From contig OX421507.1 of the NCBI GenBank assembly GCA_949126835.1, positions 14,732,202 to 14,796,201 on the forward strand: DNA of 64,000 nucleotides, in the 5' to 3' direction. How positions within the stretch are numbered: the first letter of the stretch is position 1; every line of letters starts with the position of its first letter. A program made the position numbers and the translations under genes. The notes under the pieces are model-generated. The model did no database searches, was not told the DNA's origin, and saw only the letters and a program-made list of their open reading frames with translations. This document shows positions 1 to 10,930 of this stretch, one piece after another. This DNA comes from Anisus vortex (lineage: Eukaryota; Mollusca; Gastropoda; Planorbidae).

Positions 1-126
1 ACATTGCACTTGCCACACTATCCTACTGATGAACGCTACCTCACTATAATATATGGACCAAAAGAATGGCCTGAAACTGACCTACATTTACTTTTACGTC
101 TTATAAAACTAAAACCGGAACATTAG
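1..126 (+). CDS. C-terminal end of an unidentified protein (partial)
   Basis: Frame 1 is open from the window edge to a TAG at 124-126 and encodes 41 residues ending in LLLRLIKLKPEH. The composition (YPTDERYLTIIYGPKEWPE in the middle) looks like real coding sequence rather than AT-rich noise, and the frame is closed soon after in all directions, as expected for a last exon. I do not recognise the family. The rest of the gene would lie to the left of the window. It could instead be a chance open frame, since only 41 codons are visible. Confidence 0.35.
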   Translation, partial: TLHLPHYPTDERYLTIIYGPKEWPETDLHLLLRLIKLKPEH

Positions 127-3100
127 AAGCTTTTTTGGCTAGGCCACAGGCCTATAACTATAACAAAACATACGATATATTATGCCTCTATAATATTGGC
201 TTGGGTGGGTGGCATTATTTGTACCGTAAAGCGTATAATAATTTTACTATTTTTATGTGTAAGTTTAGAGACTGTTTGTATCTTTCTCTAGCATAGATCA
301 GTGTTTTATAACGACAAAGTATTATGGAGATGGCTATATTAGGTACGATATAGACTACTAACCCTATATTTTATTTGTGTGTATTGAATGAGTATCGTGG
401 GGATACTTCTTCAATAAACAATTCTTGTAGGCCTAGATGTTTTATATTATTTCACTTAACGTTTGCGATTAAACGAGTTCGCATTAATCATGCCAATGAA
501 ATGTGTAGCCATATTTCTGTAACAGGCCTATATAGGTTCCCGCCCACCGATCCATCCAGATGACAGGCAATTTCCAACTTCGACCTAGATCTGTAAACAC
601 TGCTCGAGAGGTTATTATCTCATAGCCTGGTAAAGCCTAATTCATGACATGGACGTTGAATGAATGTTTATATATTTTTATATCATTTTTTTTCTATTAA
701 AAACAAATGATAAATGCACAATTATTTGATAAAAGTACATATTAAATAAGTTATTCGATGCAAAATGATCTTTGCGTATCTTTGGTCGCTTTAAAGATTA
801 GACAGAGCATCAAAGATCCTTATCCGTTGATCATTGATAGCCATTATTAGAATGTCAAACTAAAAAAAAATGGAACTAAAGGCCGCAAAGATAATTTGAG
901 TACGCAGCCCACCCCACACACACTAACAAATTGAAATGGTATTCAATTAAGTATATTATACAAGTATAATTTTAACATTTTAATTGATATTAAAAAGGGT
1001 CGGTTGTTCTAAACAGTGGGGGATTTTCTATGACACGCGGAAGTGGCCTTAAAAGTCTATTCTTGTCTCTTCTACAAGAAATTTAGTGCTACAGCAGAAT
1101 GACATTAAGGCTGTTGGCACGCTGAATGAATTAGAAATCATACTTTGGCATATTGTTATCAAAAGGTTGCCGACACCTGCCCTTGGTTTATAACATTTTT
1201 ATCTGTAGCCATAGGTGTATGTAGGGCCTAATTTTTTTCCACGCCGAGGAATTTAGCTTGTGACAAATATTTGACTCCCCTCCCTCCTCTGAGTACATGG
1301 TGTATTTATGAACGGCTCCAAAAGCACACGTCTATATTATGGGTATTGGTATGAGATGAAAAAAAATTATAAGTACTTACATAATATTATATAAGTTTAC
1401 AATGGAAAGTAATTAATTAATTTACAAGAAAAATATTGACATTACACAAAGCATGAAATATTACATTGAGAAACACAAAACCTTTCAGGGTTATAGTATG
1501 TAATATATATGTCTTTATTGGTTCCGACAAAACAAAATTAATAGGCATATCTCTAAAACAAAGAAAGCGTAGGCTATACATATAATTATAATACATACTG
1601 TCACCTAGCAGATAACAACACAAAAATAGCCTTGATGCCCACACAGTTAAAAAAGTCAAAAACATTCTAAAGGTTGAGACCCATTTAGTTCAGTGAAGAT
1701 TATGAGGTCTATAAACTACATCTACAAAATAGGAAAGGATGGTGACAGTCTGAGTAAGTTAGTAAGTAAGGTGTTTAAAGTTTAAAGTAAAGAAATTTGA
1801 CAAAGGGAGATAAGGGGAAGATGTATTGATGAGTGATGTAAAGTGTGTTCGTTTTGAATGATTAATGATAAATCAAACACACACAAAAAATGAGTAGGTT
1901 AATAATTTAATCTTGTTGCAAATTGTTTATTTTGTACAAAAGAAGTACTTAAAGAAAACCTTTTCTTACAATTAGCTTTTTTTAATCTTTTTAGTTGAGC
2001 CAGAAAAATAATAACATTTTTTAAATAATTTAATGAGGCGAACAATTTGAAGTTTAAGTTTAATGCTTGTTGACAAGTGGGGAGGGGTCAAATTCTGTCA
2101 AAAATTGTTGACAACCAATTGCGGACAGCCCTTGTGTGTATTTTGCTACCGGTACATAAAATAAAAAGTGGAACTTGAATGATTAGTACCGTAATCATCT
2201 TTAAGACAAATTGTGCAACGGACCTGGGCTTTTGCTGAAATATTTTTGGCGGAGGGGCATGAATGAATGACATGCAAACTTTTCTGAAGTGGGAGAATCC
2301 TATCTTTTAACAAGTCCCATGTTAACATGAAAAAAGATTGGAGGAAAGTAAAATGTAAAAAACAAATATTACTTTTTACAATCGCTTGAAAAATCAAATA
2401 CCACTAATGAAGCTATCGTATTCATTGTAATAAAAGCAAAATAATTGCTGGTAAAAAAGTTAAAATGTACATCATAAGATTTATTTTTCTTAAACTTTCC
2501 TTCAGCTAATAAACAAGTTAAGTAGTATAATTGAAGAAAACCATCTTAACAACAAGTATGAATATGAAATTACCAAGTTGTTGTTTTTTATATAAAGATT
2601 ATAATGAAAAAGTCTACATACTACATCTCCACAATATTCTTTCCTTTCGAGCAAAAAATCAACAATACAAAAAGGCCCAATCCTTTTTATTGCAGTTGAT
2701 GCAGTTGTGTAGATAAAACCAATGTATACAAGATTTATACGTTAGTTTACATGTATTTTTGTTTACATACATAAACATTGTATTTTTAAACAATTAGCTA
2801 CTGCTGACTGAAACTAAACAAAAATAATTTTTAATAACCAATAAAAAAAAAAAGTTTTTAAAAATTTATCTGAGATAAAAAAAAAAAAGTGAAAGTATGG
2901 ATGGCAGAATTTTCCAAGACATAAAAATAAAGAGCAAATTCTTAACTCTAAATGCCAGGTATTTCTTAGACCGACATTTATCCTTCTCTCTGTGCAACAT
3001 ATTAAATAATGAAAATCTTAAAGCATGCAATAAAATGTTTGCCTTAACCTGATTCAAGACTTTCTACATGTTTCTTTTTTTCTTCTTCTGTTTCATGCTG

Positions 3101-3185
3101 AGATACAAACAATGTCTTTACAATGTCTACAATATATATTTACAGATAAATTAGCTTAATTAAACATAAAAGTAAGTATCCTTGT
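127..3185. other. Spacer without recognised gene
   Basis: AT-rich sequence downstream of the partial left-edge frame and of the SSU72 3' end. Short open frames here (for example 375-563, 1417-1665, 2146-2397) have low-complexity, AT-driven translations and no family resemblance. Around 1236-1262 there is a short stretch similar to the 3' end of the Helitron-like element at 7379-7908 (shared ACGC.GAG.AATTTAGCTTGT). I see nothing else to annotate. Confidence 0.6.
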
Positions 3186-3425
3186 CAGACGAATTTAAGT
3201 CACAGGGCAAGTGAAGCAGCATTCACAAGTTCCTGTGGCCACAGCACAGTGCCTGGCTGCTTTACTTGTCCCTGGCTAGTGTCACTACTGTCAGGTACCC
3301 AAAAGAGCTGGGTAGACTCAGGAACACCCCCAGACACAGGAACAAATCTAAGTCTTCACCAGGATTTGAACCCAGTGAGCCAGTGTGCAAGAATAGCATG
3401 TTGCCGCTAGGCCTCAGTGCCTCTA
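3186..3425 (-). repeat. tRNA-derived SINE, family A (degraded copy)
   Basis: On the minus strand this reads as the same roughly 270-bp SINE seen in better shape at 51079-51343: a GGTTCAAATCC-like B box (complement near 3365-3375), then a stretch around GGGTACCTGACA and a GTGGCCACAG block, and a conserved end near GAATGCTGCTTCAC. It sits just 3' of the SSU72 stop codon, so it may be included in that gene's 3' UTR. It carries no protein. Confidence 0.75.
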
Positions 3426-3516
3426 TCTTATACATAGTCATAGAATTATTGCAATAGACTTATAAACACATGATAATATTTACAAACCAACACAAAGTTA
3501 TTCATAACATCGTCAA

Positions 3517-6500
3517 CTAATAAAATTGGACAGTATGTAACACAGGTCTGTTCACTTTGTGCTCAAACTCCTGAAGAATTTCATCAATTTCATTATCTAT
3601 ATCTTCTGAATTAATCAACTGGAAATAATATAAAAAAAACATTTCAATATATTTGGACTGTCTTAATTACAAAACAATGACATAACAATAAATATCTGGA
3701 CATAAGATATATTCTATTAATTAGAAAAAAATTGCTGTTGCCATTTGAAAACATCTGATTAAAATCTGATTAAAAAACTAAACTATTCTTCTTCTTCTTC
3801 TATTAGCCAGTCTGCAGAGCTGTTTGCTCTTTTGCAGTCAATGCCAGATAAACATATTTACAAGTCTTTTTCAGCTGTTCAATGCTGCTATATAATGTGT
3901 TGGTAAAAGGTAGGTTGAGGGGGAAGCATGGTGCGTCTGAGGTCGGTTAGCCCAGGGCACTCAAGCAGGAAGTGGTCCACAGTTTCTTGTGGGCAGGGGC
4001 AACGTCTGCAGTTAGGTGGGTGAGTTGGGTTTATTCTATGTAGGTGTGAGTTGAGTACTAAAACTAAACTATAAAAAAGTGATGTTTTTTTAATCAAAAA
4101 ACATTAACACAGACTTTCCAGGGTAAGGGGGGGGGGGGTCAAAAGTTGGGTGGGAGACATAATTTCTAGCAATGTGAAATGTTGACAGTATTGGATTTTT
4201 GTAAGGTCACTTGCATTATTCTCAGGGGCCATAAATGACTTTTAATAATATTTATCCCAATTTTTACAAGTATTCACAAAAAATTCAGACCCAGTTTTCA
4301 ATTTTGAAATTAGCTTGTTAAAAATGTTGCTCCCCACCCTGCCCTTACCATGGTTGCGGCATAAAGGGGATTCACCAGCACAATGCACTGTCACCTTTAC
4401 TTATCCCCAACTTTATGTAGACTCTGGGAAAAAAATCCTAGTCTTCACCAGGATTCAAACCCCGAACCATCCGAAAGTGCTACTGTTCAGCCTTGCACCC
4501 CATTTAACTGTCCTATGCAGTCAATTTATTTTGTATGTGAGTGATATTTGTAAATTACATGTCAGAAATATTAACTGTTAGCAAGTCATTGTCATTATTA
4601 TTAAATTAGATCATTAACCTTATTAACTACCAGTAGTAGGCTTTACCAACAGTGTAAACATACTGCTATGGAGCAAGTAAATAATATAAGGGTATGACTC
4701 GTGTAAGAATTATAAAAGTCGGAATAAAACCCATCTTTGAATATAAAATAAAATAGAAACCTAGAGTCTTACTAAATATATCGGAAGTGGATAGTCACAT
4801 GACTAACCATGCTTACTCTCTTCAGTCTTTTTCTCGTTCTTGTAATCATCACACGGATAAATATATAGACTCAGAGATCATTAGTTTAATGTATATTATA
4901 TAGCTACTATAATCTATATTTATTTAATAAATGTGAAAGTGTGAACTGTTAATGAACTGTTATTAAATGATATGCTGCAACAAGGCGTTCTTTTATTTGA
5001 TTACAAGTTATAATATATATTGTGGTGAAGTCGACTGTTTTAATGTCTAATAACTGGAAGCAATATGATTCAGCAACTGTAGCAGAAACACTCTGGAGAG
5101 ACTAATAATATAAATTGATGTACCAACAATAATAAGAAGACATCAACACATACCATTGTAACAAGTTCACAAATCATGAAAGCTCCTATTGTGGCCTCCT
5201 CATGGTTATCTTGAATATCAATATTTATTATATGCACAGCTTGCTCATCATTCCTGTCCCGAGTTTCAAAATCTGTTTTAAAAAAAACATAACATTTATA
5301 TCTTAAATTTAAATGTAACAACTACTGCTAAAGTGTTTCTGTATCTTTCAAATTATTACCATCTAACCATTAACTTATTTGCAAACCTTCCAAGACTTGA
5401 TCATAAACTCTTTCTTCACATGTGATTATAAGATCAAATTTTTCTTTTGATGACTGAAACCTCTCAGGGTTGGGCTTTATTCTTCGGTTTCTATCCAACA
5501 TGTGCAGAATTCCATTCTGAGTGTATCTGATTCTATTGTTAAGTTGTTTTTACAAGACTTTTGTAAATAGGACAATTAGAATTTTATGCTTGACAAACAT
5601 TTAAATTTGGTGGATACTACCATTACAGATATAAAACATTGTCGTATTATACATTGAAATGATTTTCTGTATCAAAAATGTTCTAAGTAAAGAAAAAAAA
5701 AAGCAAATGTGTTGCTTATTTTCTCTATGACTATTTGAGTATGCCACACTAAATACAGATATTAATTTATTACGGTAGCTGGATTGGAATCAGATGAAAA
5801 TGGTACTATCTTTTTACAACTGCTCTCAAATTACATTACTGACTATATAGCAGGCTTTATATTTCAGCTTGTGTTAGGCCGATTCTAAAAGAGCCCTGTA
5901 TATTTACAATTTTTATAATATAAAGGGCTTTATTTTAACATAAATTCCTTTTTATTTAAAAAAAGAACTAACTAAACCTTTGACATATATTATTTTGAGA
6001 TAATTATTATTAATGTAAGAGGATACAATTCATAATCCTTTTGCATCAGATCTCGATACATAGCATCATATGTAATAGTGAAGTCGTAAATGTTTGGTTT
6101 ATCTGGAGCAGGTCCGGGAAGTTTCACCATGTTGCCAGTGCCAAATGATTTCACACAAAACCCTTTCTTGCTGTTTGTAAAAATAGTTTGAAGAAAAATC
6201 ACATTTTAAAACTTTAAACTTTCAAATGTATTTTCTAGAAAATATATATATCAATGTAAACAAACAGATTATATTTATTTCAGAAAATTAGGCTGAAGAA
6301 CATTTCCTGTATTAATATTGTAGGCCTATTGATTGTGTCAACCTACAAATTGTATTAAATAATAATGGGGATCAGAACCTCCTCCACCTACTCATATGTC
6401 ATAGTTTTGCAAATAGTAAAAATAAATTGTCTCAGAGCACTTAGCTAATTATAATAATGATACTGTAACTAATCTAGTATAATTTTTAAAAACAGACAAA

Positions 6501-8319
6501 AACTTAAGTGTCTTAATTCTTATGTTATAAGCATTTACCCTATATATACATATTATAATATAGGCCCTATTAGCCTATTACCTATTCCCAAATTCAAATG
6601 AAATTTATTAGTAGTTATTAGTAGTATTTTGTATTGATAGTTGATATTGACAATACACTTTACTAGTCAACTATGACTTTGTCACTTAGTAGTCTCAGCC
6701 TTAAGTCATTAGTCAACTCAATAATTAGGCCTACTGACTAGCCCACTATTAAACCTTATATGCCTTATAGCCTATTGTGACTATAGCCCCAGGCGTGTAT
6801 AGTTCCATTGACATACATTTTCCCCTCCATCCCAAAAGCGTAAATTTCTATCAGCCTATGCAATTCCCTGTGACCCAGGTGCATATTTTTTCCTCCGGGA
6901 AGGGTGTCTATTTAAAGAACAAAATAAGGATCTGATCTTTCACCATAGCATCAGCAGAATGAAAGCTGAATAGTAGAATTTTATTATACTTTCTAAATTA
7001 TTACAATAATCGACCAATTAGGCCCTACTGATTTTTTTTGGTATGAAATTTAAAGTGCGGTTCTAATGTGCGATACCAAGTTACCTTCCACTATTGCTAT
7101 TATGGATTTGGGTATTGATGAAACTTTTTCTTATGAATTAAATTAATATTATGAATAAATTTTATTAATGATATTTTGTGAATTAGATTTAGATGATTCT
7201 AAATATGACTAAATAAGATAAAAGTTATTAAGTTAAAAACAGTTTAGTTTCAACATTTTAAATTGCCTAATTGCCCTACATGTTATTATCACTTTTTACA
7301 AATAAACAAAGAAGTAAAAATTTATTCCCGGAACTTTATCGATTCGATTTTGATGTTTCACTCTTCAGCCATTCAGAATCTATATATATAAAATAAGAGA
7401 GTTTGTCCGCTTACGGATCCCCATTGGTCAATTTGAAATCATGTGAGTTTGTGTCACTGACCTATTTAGGCCTAGGCCTAGACATCTATATATTGTCTAA
7501 TAATTTTTCGAATCGGACATGTGTCTTCACTAGCTCAGTGGTAAACGTAGCTGACTGCTATGCGAGCGACCCGGATTTGATTCTCCAGTTAGACTATAGG
7601 CTACCTTTTTTTTTCGCCAATTATTTTTTCAAACTTTTAAAAACAAAAGACAATGTAAATCTACGGGCAATTTAGATTTTTGTAACATAAAAATACTTGC
7701 CTATTTTTAAAAACGATTACAATATTTTTTTTAAATTACTTTCTTAAAATTTTAAGTCTTCACTCAGTTCAGTAAAAAAAAAAAAAATTTTTATATAAGA
7801 TTTATAGCTTTCTTATTATACTATAGTGTAGTTTATAACTTTTTTTATCTGCACCTTATACAGTCCAGTTTTTTTTTTCACCCGGGCAACGCTGAGCAAT
7901 TTAGCTTGTTCTAAATAAACTTTATAATAAAGTATAAATAAGGCCTATTATAAGGCCGTTGGGAGTAATTAGTAGTAAAATTAAAATAATACCCCGTTCC
8001 GTTAGAGTAGAGAGGTATGCAGCTGCTTAGCAAGAAAGTAGGTCGGGCGATTTAATAAGGGTTAACTTATATATAAGCTAGTATTAATCTAGTATCATAT
8101 AAATCATATAGTCGTAGTAACTTAAAATTGACAAGCAGTGACAGTGATTCGTGAAGTGAAGTCCAGCTTCAGGCAAGTTCAGACTGAAGTGTGAAGTCGA
8201 AGTGAAAGTCTGAAAGCAGGCACTCAGGGTCTCAGGGCCTACCTTAAAAAACTGTGAGCTTCCATACTACGGTTTTGGTTACTCGAGCAGACTACGGCAA
8301 TTTTAAATTCGTGTTCCAT
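3517..8319 (-). CDS. SSU72: SSU72, RNA polymerase II CTD phosphatase
   Basis: Protein phosphatase that removes phosphate from Ser5/Ser7 of the RNA polymerase II tail and works with symplekin/CPSF in transcription termination and mRNA 3' end formation in the nucleus. Exons on the minus strand: 8243-8319, 6027-6170, 5387-5526, 5154-5272, 3517-3618; all junctions are GT-AG and in phase, giving 193 aa, against 194 in human. The N-terminus holds the low-molecular-weight phosphatase P-loop VVCSSNQNRS with Cys11 and Arg17 in C-x5-R spacing. FGTGNMVKLPGPAPDKPN (exon 2) is diagnostic of the family. The acid motif DIQDNHEEA is in exon 4; Asp142 corresponds to human Asp143. The last exon ends EFEHKVNRPVLHTVQFY and a TAG stop. 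The gene looks intact. Intron 1 contains the Helitron-like element at 7379-7908. Head-to-head neighbour is WDR33. Confidence 0.97.
3788..4093 (-). mobile_element. LINE reverse-transcriptase C-terminal relic
   Basis: The minus strand encodes a tail with a zinc-knuckle-like CRRCPCPQETVDHFLLECPG segment (Cys-x2-Cys...His...Cys), typical of the end of jockey/I-type non-LTR retrotransposon ORF2. After a frame change the reading continues as KKTCKYVYLALTAKEQ... to a stop, followed by (GAA)n. A 5'-truncated, frameshifted insertion in the last SSU72 intron (3619-5153). Confidence 0.65.
4340..4500 (-). repeat. SINE family A fragment
   Basis: Minus-strand similarity to the tRNA-derived SINE at 51079-51343: the B-box region (GGATTCAAACC on the plus strand near 4451) and the flanking block ending with ATTCACCAGCACAATGC are recognisable, but the copy is heavily diverged and lacks the ends. 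Lies in the last SSU72 intron. Confidence 0.5.
7379..7908 (+). mobile_element. Helitron-like non-autonomous element with tRNA-type core
   Basis: Begins TCTATATATATAAAA, a common Helitron 5' end (TC), and ends in a CACCCGGGCAACGC block typical of Helitron 3' termini, although a clean hairpin plus CTRR is not preserved. A second copy in the opposite orientation lies at 33068-33490 and shares both ends, the 5' subterminal GGATCC.ATTGGTCAATT stretch and the GTGTCACTGACCTATTTAGGC stretch. Between about 7530 and 7605 there is a tRNA-like segment with a perfect A box (TAGCTCAGTGG) and a weaker B box (GATTTGATTCTCC). No transposase. Located in SSU72 intron 1. Confidence 0.6.
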
Positions 8320-8779
8320 GACTTTAGGAATAGACTTGAATGAAACAATAAATATTTACATAAACTTAGAAATTTTGCTAAAATCAGGCTGAATAAGAGT
8401 AATAGAAGCCATTTTCTTTAAAAATGAACAAAATTTAATAAACGGAAGCGGAAATCTCCATGTTATGAGATATATTTAGAAAACAGAATTAAACTTGCCT
8501 ACAAATTATTGTTAATTTAATTGACAAGCTGTCCCACTATTTGTAATAATAATTTTTTTTTTTTTTTTAAATATTGCGCTACCAACAAACATAATGTGTA
8601 ACCTGCAAACTTGCTAACAGCGAATTCAACACTAAGCAACAAAAACATAGACTACATAGAGCTAATTTTTATACATATCATTTGTCTGTTATTGCTTTTT
8701 TTTTTTACTTACAGTCGTTGAATAGGCCTACTGACTACTGATTTGAAGATTATTTGAGAAAAGCACTATCATAATCGAA
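8320..8779. other. SSU72 upstream region
   Basis: AT-rich sequence directly upstream of the SSU72 start codon at 8319; the promoter and 5' UTR should lie here, but no TATA box or other decisive core element stands out. Around 8567-8602 there is a minus-strand copy of the GTTTGTTGGCAGCGC retroposon tail also seen at 11878, 22536, 26014 and 49391. Confidence 0.4.
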
Positions 8780-9264
8780 CGTATGGTGAAGCCGGCTGGT
8801 CTAGCGGTTCACTACTGTACCCATGGGCCTCGAAGACTGGCGTAGTGTGTAAACCGCCGATACATTCACATTAAGATTACACCGGCGGGCGAACGCATGG
8901 GGGACAGCCCCCGCAGCGGGTCCGATGTTCACTGCGCTGCCGAGAGGCCAGCGAATCTCGGTTGGGAGGCAGCAATGGCCGTTGCAACCCCGTCTCGAAA
9001 ACCACCCGGTGCCTGATTGCCTGTGCCTATAGTATAGGATTTGTGCTACCGGGTGACAGTGCAGGAACACGAGTGGGCCACCACGATAATGATCCTTAGG
9101 GGAACCGCAGTGAACGGTCGCTGGCCTGCGGAATCATTCCCTGTTACACGCCTTCGGCGTATCGTGGGGTGGCTGGAACTCGGACAGAGCTATGCTCAAA
9201 CCTAAGCGTTACGCCCTGGACACAAGAGCTTCGGCTCGTCCGGGATTCTTAGAGACTTTTAATT
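8780..9264. repeat. GC-rich repeat-like segment of unknown type
   Basis: Sharp change to high GC with short hairpin-forming stretches (CGCCTTCGGCG near 9151, GAGCTTCGGCTC near 9227) against the AT-rich surroundings. It abuts the LINE relic at 10014-10930 and may be the 5' part of the same or a nested element. The frames here have no recognisable protein similarity. Confidence 0.4.
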
Positions 9265-9432
9265 TAATTCGGTCTAGCGGTTAGTTCACCGGACTGTCAA
9301 CCAAAAACCAACTGACACGTCGCGGGTTCTAGCCTATCCCTGACACCGATCGAGCCCTGTCGTCCTGCAGGAGTTTTGGGCCAAATAACGTAATAATCTT
9401 CTATCAAGAAAGAACGTCTGTAAACTTATATA
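9265..9432 (+). repeat. tRNA-derived SINE, family B
   Basis: Contains TCTAGCGGTTAGTTCACCGG followed by a B-box-like GGGTTCTAGCC and a shared body CCTGCAGGAGTTTTGGGCC, then ATCTTCTATCAAGAAAGAAC and a short tail. A second copy at 63065-63235 has the same order of blocks. It has no open reading frame and appears to be inserted in the GC-rich repeat island. Confidence 0.65.
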
Positions 9433-10013
9433 TCGAGGTTTACTCCCCTAGCCTTTCTCAGTAATGAGTGTGGCCGCAAGACAACGGAGGTTTGTAGTGA
9501 GTTTTCCTTCTCCTAGATGAGCAGCCAACCACGGCTGACAAGCCCCATCTGCCCGAAGCAACTGGAATCCCTAAGGCAGTCTGGCGTTGCCTGCAACGTC
9601 TCTCTGGCAATCCTGCGACGCAGCTGATGCCAAGTTGTACTGGCTCCGCCTTTCCCTTGGACCCATCAGCTGCATTGAGAGAGGGAGTCTGGCTGCATGG
9701 GCAACAGGTTATTCTCTACATCACCTGCCCAGGCCTGGGGCCTGCAGAGGACACTCCAGCTTCGCCTCACAGCGTCGACACAACACGGGGAGCAGTATAG
9801 TTACCGGTTATAAGCCACCCGCTCAATAGGCGTAGAGCTGGCGCCAGGGACTGCTTCCGACGGTGGGAGAGATGACAATGTCTCATTGGACAGCTACCGC
9901 CCGCCTCAAGCTGGGCAGCCCCCAGTCAATTAGGTGTTGTCCCGCCACAGTTTGCCTGCCTTACTGGGTGCGTAGGGCTTAGGGCACGCACATGCCCGAC
10001 AAGTGGACTGCAA
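9433..10013. repeat. GC-rich segment between SINE and LINE relic
   Basis: Continuation of the GC-rich island. It runs without a break into the LINE reading frame that starts at about 10014, but the reverse-transcriptase fingers and palm motifs cannot be read here, so it may be decayed LINE or a different element. Open frames such as 9587-9829 have no family resemblance. Confidence 0.35.
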
Positions 10014-10930
10014 CTCATGAAAGCGACTTTGGCCTCACTATCAGCCTAAAAAATACTAATGTAAGGAAGCTGATTCTCCCAAAATTACCATCAACGACTG
10101 CGAACTTGAGGCTGTTGAGCATTCCACATACCTTGGCTCCACCATCACTATAAAGCAACCTATCTCTAGACTCTAGATGCAGAGCTCAACACAAGGATCG
10201 GCAAGGCCTCCACAATACTGGCCAGACTATCACACAGAGTGTGGAACAACAAAAAGCTGACCATAAGAACCAAGGTTGCAGTGTACCGTGCATGTGTGTT
10301 ACGCACTCTACTCTATTCCAGCGAAATTTGGACCCTTTACTCTAGACAAGAGAGGAGATTGAGTGCTTTTCACATACGCTGCCTCCGACGCATACTCGGA
10401 ATCTCCTGGCAGGACCATGTCACGAACAACGAGGTGCTGCAGCAGGCTGGGATGCCAAGCATGCCTACTCTGATCCGCCAACGCCGGCTCAGATGGTTGG
10501 GACATGTGTGTATCTAAGGATGGACGCTGGCAGAATACCCAAAGACATCCTATACTCTGAACTAGCCAGAGGAAAGAGGACTGCAGGCCGGCCCCATCTC
10601 CGTTTTAGGGATGTCTGCAAGAGAGACATGAAAGCCCTAGCCATGGACATAAACAGCTGGGAGGAACTTGCCAAGGACAGGTCCAGTTGGAGACGAGCGC
10701 TGACCTCCGGACTGGAAGCAGGAGAAAGAAACCAGCAACGGCTCGCTGACGAGAAGCTCACCAGAAGGAAGGAAAGATACCAGCCCACGACCAATTCTGT
10801 CTACTTGTGCCAGACATGCAACAGGGACTGTCACTCGCGTGTGGGCTTGTACAGCCACAGCAGAAGCTGCAAGGCCAGGAGCACACATTCCCTCAAGGGC
10901 ACACTAAATTCCGTCGTCTCACGAGACTAA
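10014..10930 (+). pseudogene. Non-LTR retrotransposon ORF2 C-terminal relic
   Basis: Three frames joined by breaks give the C-terminal part of an endonuclease/reverse-transcriptase polyprotein: FGLTISLKNTNV near 10028, YLGSTITIK near 10120, then an open stretch 10239-10517 with WNNKKLTIRTKVAVYRACVL and CLRRILGISWQDHVTNNEVL, ending at RRLRWLGHV. A frameshift at about 10500 moves to the frame 10493-10930 with MDAGRIPKDILYSELARGKR and a terminal C2H2 finger (CQTCNRDCHSRVGLYSHSRSC) typical of this LINE group. An internal TAG lies near 10173. The element is dead: 5' truncated, with a stop and a frameshift. Another decayed relative is at 60777-61195. Confidence 0.88.

Noticed and set aside
7530..7605. 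Possible tRNA gene
   Set aside because: A and B boxes are present but no acceptor stem or anticodon arm folds properly, and the segment is part of a repeated element.
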